Made by a program: the position numbers and the translations under genes
The notes under the pieces: model-generated
Told to the model about the DNA's origin: nothing
Database searches by the model: none
What the model saw: only the letters and a program-made list of their open reading frames with translations
Source: Pseudomonas protegens
GTDB lineage: Bacteria; Pseudomonadota; Gammaproteobacteria; Pseudomonadales; Pseudomonadaceae
Direction of reading: 5' to 3'
DNA length: 64,000 nucleotides
NCBI RefSeq assembly: GCF_013407925.2
Contig: NZ_CP060201.1
Coordinates: forward strand, 3,782,001 to 3,846,000
Shown: positions 60,330 to 64,000 of the stretch, piece after piece
Layout: each line of letters opens with the position of its first letter
Position numbering within the stretch: the first letter of the stretch is position 1

Positions 60330-61706
60330 ATGGCTATCAGTGTTTTCGACTTGTTCAAGATCGGCATCGGCCCCTCCAGTTCCCACACCGTCGGACCCAT
60401 GCGTGCCGCGGCGCTGTTCGTTCAGGCATTGAAGGAAAGGCAACTGCTGGAGCGGGTGCGGCGGGTCGAGGTGCAGCTGTTCGGCTCGCTGTCGGCCACC
60501 GGCATCGGCCATGGCAGCGACAACGCGGTGATCATGGGGCTGATGGGGGAGTGGCCGGACGCGATCGACCCTGCGCTGATCGGCCCGCGTATCCAGCAGC
60601 TGCGGGAAACCGACACCTTGCTGCTGGACGGGCGCCTGCCGGTGCCTTTCGTCTGGGCCCGGGACATGCGCCTGCTGGATGAGAACCTGCCGTTTCACCC
60701 CAACGCCATGACCCTGGTGGCGGAGGCTGAAGGCACGGAGCTGTACCGCGATACCTACTATTCGGTGGGCGGCGGTTTTGTCGTCGACCAGGCCCAGGCC
60801 AGCAGTGGTGTGGCGGACCTGGATCGCAGCGAGCTGCCTTATGACTTCTCCAGCGCGGTGGAGCTGCTGGATCTGTGCCAGCAGCACAAGCTGCGGGTCG
60901 CCGAGCTGATGCTGGCCAACGAGAAGGTCTGGCGCTCGGAGGAGGAAATCCGCAGCGGCCTGATGGCGCTGTGGCGCGCCATGCAGGATTGCGTGGAGCA
61001 GGGCCTCAAGCACGAAGGCATCCTGCCCGGCGGGCTCAATGTGCGCAGGCGTGCGGCCAAGTTGCACCGTAGCTTGCAGGAATTGAACAAGCCCAATGTG
61101 ATCGGCTCCACCTTGAGCGCCATGGAGTGGGTCAACCTGTTCGCCCTGGCGGTGAACGAAGAGAACGCCGCCGGTGGACGCATGGTTACCGCCCCCACCA
61201 ATGGCGCGGCGGGGATCATTCCGGCGGTGCTGCACTACTTCATGAAATTCAGCGAGGACGTGACCGACGCCAACGTGGTGGATTTCTTCCTCGGCGCGGC
61301 GGCCATCGGCATCCTGTGCAAGAAGAACGCCTCGATCTCCGGTGCCGAAGTCGGTTGCCAGGGCGAGGTGGGTTCGGCTTGCGCCATGGCGGCGGCGGGG
61401 CTGGCGGAGATCCTCGGGGCCAGCCCCGAGCAGTTGTGCAACGCCGCGGAAATCGGCCTGGAGCACAACCTGGGCCTGACCTGCGATCCGGTGGGCGGGC
61501 TGGTGCAGGTGCCCTGCATCGAGCGCAACGCGATTGCCGCGGTGAAGGCGATCAATGCCGCGCAGATGGCCTTGCGCGGCGATGGCCAGCACTTCATCTC
61601 CCTGGATCGGGTGATTCGCACCATGCGTGATACCGGGGCGGACATGCATGACAAATATAAAGAGACTTCCCGTGGCGGCCTGGCCGTGAGCGCGGTGGAA
61701 TGCTGA
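60330..61706 (+). CDS. sdaB: L-serine ammonia-lyase (serine dehydratase) SdaB
   Basis: A 458-residue single-chain [4Fe-4S] serine dehydratase with fused beta and alpha domains. [12 protein letters not shown] (substrate loop) near the N-terminus, and [18 protein letters not shown] and [16 protein letters not shown] with cluster cysteines near the C-terminus. It turns serine, made from betaine-derived glycine, into pyruvate and ammonia. Start ATG 60330 follows GGAG at ten bases. In the betaine block it is the step joining to central metabolism. Confidence 0.95.
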   Translation: MAISVFDLFKIGIGPSSSHTVGPMRAAALFVQALKERQLLERVRRVEVQLFGSLSATGIGHGSDNAVIMGLMGEWPDAIDPALIGPRIQQLRETDTLLLDGRLPVPFVWARDMRLLDENLPFHPNAMTLVAEAEGTELYRDTYYSVGGGFVVDQAQASSGVADLDRSELPYDFSSAVELLDLCQQHKLRVAELMLANEKVWRSEEEIRSGLMALWRAMQDCVEQGLKHEGILPGGLNVRRRAAKLHRSLQELNKPNVIGSTLSAMEWVNLFALAVNEENAAGGRMVTAPTNGAAGIIPAVLHYFMKFSEDVTDANVVDFFLGAAAIGILCKKNASISGAEVGCQGEVGSACAMAAAGLAEILGASPEQLCNAAEIGLEHNLGLTCDPVGGLVQVPCIERNAIAAVKAINAAQMALRGDGQHFISLDRVIRTMRDTGADMHDKYKETSRGGLAVSAVEC

Positions 61707-62021
61707 GCCTCCCTCGACGCTCTGCCGGGTGTGAACCAGGGGCGCCGGCGCGCGCAAATGGCTCACTCGAGCCGTGGCGCGCCACCTTTTAGCGCGTCGC
61801 GAATAGACAAGTTGCCCGGCGCGCCGGCGGACCTGTCCGTGGGTCGGCGCGCTGTGCTTTGAGTGACACTCGCCGGCCTTGGCGCAACGCCTTGGCGGCC
61901 CAAGTGCTACCTAACTGCTCACCGCTTTTGTCGGCGCCGCTGCGCCGCGCCTTTCGGCGCTTCTTATCCGCACATTGACAAGGGCTATATAGACGCGTCG
62001 CGACGTCGTTTTCAGGAGTTA

Positions 62022-62037
62022 TTGAATGCCCATTCAA
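62022..62037. promoter_or_regulatory. Palindrome next to the gbdR promoter
   Basis: TTGAATG-CC-CATTCAA, perfect 7-base arms, ending four bases before the sigma54 -24 element. It resembles a TetR-type operator core. Confidence 0.55.
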
Positions 62038-62040
62038 CTT

Positions 62041-62057
62041 TAGGCATGGCAATTGCT
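62041..62057 (+). promoter_or_regulatory. Sigma54-type promoter of gbdR
   Basis: TAGGCATGGCAATTGCT: GG (-24) and GC (-12) are exactly ten bases apart and the flanks fit the consensus TGGCACG-N4-TTGCW at most positions. It would start RNA near 62068, 85 bases before the gbdR ATG. Confidence 0.65.
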
Positions 62058-62152
62058 CTGTGAATATCAAGCCCGCCTCCGATGAGTCGCAGGGCACATA
62101 AAAAGAGCCTCCGCCTGAGGCCATCACCCGCTTTGTGTGAGGAGATATCGCG

Positions 62153-63256
62153 ATGACGTCGTTCAACTCCGGGGCCCAACCCCAGAACCGTGCGCCTCAA
62201 TCCATCGGCTTTCTGCTGCTGGACAATTTCACGCTGATTTCCCTGGCCTCCGCAGTCGAACCCCTGCGCATGGCCAACCAACTGTCCGGCCGCGAGCTGT
62301 ATCGCTGGACCACCCTCAGCGTCGATGGCGGTCAGGTCTGGGCCAGTGACGGTCTGCAAATCACCCCCGACGCCTCCATGCACAAAGCCCCCAGCCTCGA
62401 CACCGTGATCGTCTGCGGCGGCATCGGCATCCAGCGCACCGTGACCCGCGAGCATGTGTCCTGGTTGCAAAGCCAGGCGCGCCAGTCCCGTCGTCTGGGT
62501 GCGGTGTGCACCGGCAGCTGGGCCTTGGCCTGTGCCGGCCTGCTGGACGGCTTCGATTGCAGCGTGCACTGGGAATGCCTGGCGGCGATGCAGGAAGCCT
62601 TCCCTCGGGTGTCCATGAGCACCCGCCTGTTCACCCTCGATCGCAACCGCTTCACCAGCTCCGGTGGCACCGCGCCGCTGGACATGATGCTGCACCTGAT
62701 CAGCCGTGATCATGGCCGCGAACTGTCGGCGGCAATCTCGGAAATGTTCGTCTATGAGCGCATCCGCAACGAACAGGATCACCAGCGCGTGCCCCTCAAG
62801 CACATGCTCGGCACCAACCAGCCCAAGCTTCAGGAAATCGTCGCCCTGATGGAGGCCAACCTCGAAGAGCCGATCGATCTGGACGAGTTGGCGGTGTACG
62901 TCGCTGTGTCCCGGCGTCAGCTGGAGCGGTTGTTCCAAAAGTACCTGCACTGTTCGCCGTCGCGCTACTACCTCAAGCTGCGACTGATCCGTGCCCGGCA
63001 ACTGCTCAAGCAGACGCCGATGTCGATCATCGAAGTGGCTTCGGTTTGTGGTTTTGTTTCCACGCCGCACTTCTCCAAGTGCTACCGCGAATACTTCGGC
63101 ATTCCGCCTCGTGACGAGCGCATCGGCTCCAACACCACCCAGCAGGTGGCGATGATGCCGCTGCCGCAAGCCATGGTCCTGGCGCCGCTGTCCGGCCCGC
63201 TGTCGGCCTTGAGCCAGGCGCGCAACGAGTCGACCTTCGCCAGCGTGCGCCTGTAG
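62153..63256 (+). CDS. gbdR: Betaine catabolism activator GbdR (GATase1-AraC)
   Basis: A 367-residue protein: an N-terminal DJ-1/PfpI (GATase1-like) sensor domain (about 15-190; GFLLLDNFTLISLASAVEPLRMAN, GAVCTGSWALACAGLLDG) and a C-terminal AraC double helix-turn-helix (about 220-325; LDELAVYVAVSRRQLERLF, then EVASVCGFVSTPHFSKCYREYFG). GbdR activates betaine, dimethylglycine, sarcosine, serine and cbc genes on binding betaine or dimethylglycine. GAGGAG precedes ATG 62153. Its stop abuts that of the convergent GNAT gene. Confidence 0.95.
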   Translation: MTSFNSGAQPQNRAPQSIGFLLLDNFTLISLASAVEPLRMANQLSGRELYRWTTLSVDGGQVWASDGLQITPDASMHKAPSLDTVIVCGGIGIQRTVTREHVSWLQSQARQSRRLGAVCTGSWALACAGLLDGFDCSVHWECLAAMQEAFPRVSMSTRLFTLDRNRFTSSGGTAPLDMMLHLISRDHGRELSAAISEMFVYERIRNEQDHQRVPLKHMLGTNQPKLQEIVALMEANLEEPIDLDELAVYVAVSRRQLERLFQKYLHCSPSRYYLKLRLIRARQLLKQTPMSIIEVASVCGFVSTPHFSKCYREYFGIPPRDERIGSNTTQQVAMMPLPQAMVLAPLSGPLSALSQARNESTFASVRL

Positions 63257-63703
63257 TCAAAGACGCTTCTTGAAATACACCACGCGCTCGGTTTCCTCGA
63301 AGCCCAGCGCGTGGTGCAAATTCTGGCTGGGCAGATTGTCCAGGCTGGTATCCGAGGCCAGTTCCACGCAGCCTTGTTGTCGTCCCCATGCCGCCACCTG
63401 CTCGATCAGCCGCTGGGCAATGCCCTGGCGCCGCTGCTCGGGAGCCACATAGATCCCTTCGAGAAACACCACCGGCGAGCTCTCGGTGCCGTTGACGTAG
63501 TCGTGGCGCAATGCCGCCTCGGCCAGTCCCACCGCCGTACCGTCCTGTCCATAGGCCAGCCAGCTGCCATAGCGCTCGGGCTGCGCCAGCATCTGGCGGA
63601 TTTCAGCGAGGTGCTCTTGCGGCGGGCAGTCGGGCCATAGCTCCTGGCGCAATTGCAGCCAGCCGGACGGTTCGCTGAGGGCGCCGGGTTGAATGCGGAT
63701 CAT
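63257..63703 (-). CDS. GNAT acetyltransferase, AAC(6')-like
   Basis: A 148-residue GNAT protein: N-terminal LRQELWPDCPPQEHLAEIRQMLAQ and acetyl-CoA loop IYVAPEQRRQGIAQRLIEQV, ending ALGFEETERVVYFKKRL. This is the layout of aminoglycoside 6'-N-acetyltransferases of the AAC(6')-I type. Chromosomal relatives often have other substrates, so resistance is not implied. It ends directly at the gbdR stop, and the stop codons abut. Confidence 0.85.
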   Translation of the reverse strand: MIRIQPGALSEPSGWLQLRQELWPDCPPQEHLAEIRQMLAQPERYGSWLAYGQDGTAVGLAEAALRHDYVNGTESSPVVFLEGIYVAPEQRRQGIAQRLIEQVAAWGRQQGCVELASDTSLDNLPSQNLHHALGFEETERVVYFKKRL

Positions 63704-63769
63704 GAGGAAATTGCCTGTGTCGGTTTGGGGAGAGCGGACTCTAGCAACCGACTCAGGCCTTGGGGACTT

Positions 63770-64000
63770 TCACGCGCGCTTGTGCTGCAGGTATTCGGCC
63801 AGCGCCGGCAGCAACTGACGGTCGATGGCCTGGCGCACCGCCGGCAGAATGGTCGCATTGCCGGTGAGCATCTGCTCCACCATGCCCTTGAGCGCCTTGG
63901 CCCGCGCGTCGCTCAAACCCCTTACCGCACATTCGCAGGCCTGCTCGGCGCTGGCGCCTGCGGGCATTTCGAAACCCAGGGCCCGGAGTTGTCCCAACAG
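63770..64000 (-). CDS. C-terminal part of an unrecognised gene (cut by window edge)
   Basis: An open frame runs off the right edge; the visible 76 residues end QLLPALAEYLQHKRA and look helical and soluble (DARAKALKGMVEQMLTGNA). I do not recognise the family. A TTG at 63997 could be a start but has no visible context, so I treat the gene as partial. Confidence 0.5.
   Translation of the reverse strand: MLGQLRALGFEMPAGASAEQACECAVRGLSDARAKALKGMVEQMLTGNATILPAVRQAIDRQLLPALAEYLQHKRA

Larger units (their letters stand above)
61707..62152. other. Long control region sdaB / gbdR
   Basis: 446 bases without a supported gene. The first 260 are very GC-rich with several palindromes (GTGGCGCGCCAC near 61774, GGCG-CAA-CGCC near 61881). 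After 61970 it becomes AT-richer and holds a palindrome (62022) and a sigma54-type promoter (62041). The length is unusual for this gene-dense window and fits a promoter with distant activator sites. A minus-strand frame 61789-62166 (125 codons) is unsupported. Confidence 0.5.

Noticed and set aside
62026..62043. Tiny frame MPIQL after a CAGGAG, seven bases spaced
   Set aside because: Lies upstream of and overlaps the sigma54 promoter and is half of a palindrome; it would not be on the gbdR message.
61789..62166. 125-codon frame on the minus strand between sdaB and gbdR
   Set aside because: Runs through the gbdR promoter and GC palindromes, has no ribosome site or family; kept as non-coding.
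63257..63703. Aminoglycoside resistance gene
   Set aside because: Only GNAT/AAC(6')-like by layout; chromosomal homologues often acetylate other amines, so resistance is not claimed.

Overview
The window is chromosomal DNA of a Pseudomonas from the fluorescens lineage, most likely the P. protegens / P. chlororaphis side. Three things point there: high GC with very strong third-position GC (hence many long antisense shadow frames); gene order matching the known pseudomonad blocks betT-betI-betB-betA / cbcVWX-sdaB-gbdR and metK-tkt-epd-pgk-fba; and several families of REP-type palindromes between genes. There is no integrase, transposase, phage gene, tRNA, rRNA or CRISPR array. The region reads as conserved core genome with a few variable insertions.

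Layout. 1-3.3 kb: 3' end of a malonate decarboxylase operon (mdcG end, mdcH, transporter mdcLM) and its LysR regulator mdcR. 3.5-7.7 kb: a hemolysin III-type membrane protein, then a divergent LysR / D-amino-acid-oxidase-type cluster (FAD oxidoreductase, RidA, periplasmic binding protein). 7.7-14.7 kb: rsmE, bioA, a cytochrome b561 / YceI pair, the DEAD-box helicase RhlE with a long disordered tail, and an orphan solute-binding protein. 14.8-17.5 kb: metF and ahcY, the latter behind a clear SAH riboswitch. 17.6-26 kb: thioesterase, FNT channel, CPA1 antiporter, DMT exporter, MAPEG protein, mltA, a lipoprotein cytochrome c, a DUF1090 protein and ligB. 26-35 kb: metK behind a SahR-like ArsR-methyltransferase regulator with a perfect operator-like palindrome, divergent from tkt-epd-pgk-(two small lipoproteins)-fba. 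35-45.6 kb: a PL7 alginate lyase without signal peptide, a REC-PAS-GGDEF-EAL protein, a YgjP protease plus small winged-helix protein, ElaA, another orphan binding protein, YccS, a YhiN flavoprotein and DbpA. 45.7-50 kb: an MdtD-type exporter and a TldD/TldE-type protease pair. 50-63.3 kb: the choline / glycine betaine block (betA, betB, betI, betT, cbcVWX, sdaB, gbdR). 63.3-64 kb: a GNAT acetyltransferase and a gene cut by the window edge.

How genes work together. MetK, AhcY and MetF cover SAM synthesis, SAH hydrolysis and supply of methyl groups. Two apparently independent SAH/SAM-responsive devices sit 11 kb apart: an RNA switch on ahcY and a SahR-like protein on metK. In the choline block BetT and CbcXWV import quaternary amines, BetA and BetB oxidise choline to betaine, BetI is the local repressor, SdaB deaminates the serine at the end of betaine catabolism, and GbdR is the activator. 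I see a three-fold 21-bp repeat before cbcX/sdaB and a sigma54-type promoter before gbdR.

I found no convincing wholly new system. The best leads are the dual SAH sensing, the GbdR-type repeat array, the sigma54 promoter with an adjacent palindrome at gbdR, the betT leader hairpin, REP elements that supply stop codons to three genes, the EAL domain with altered active-site positions, and the TldD/E pair beside an exporter.
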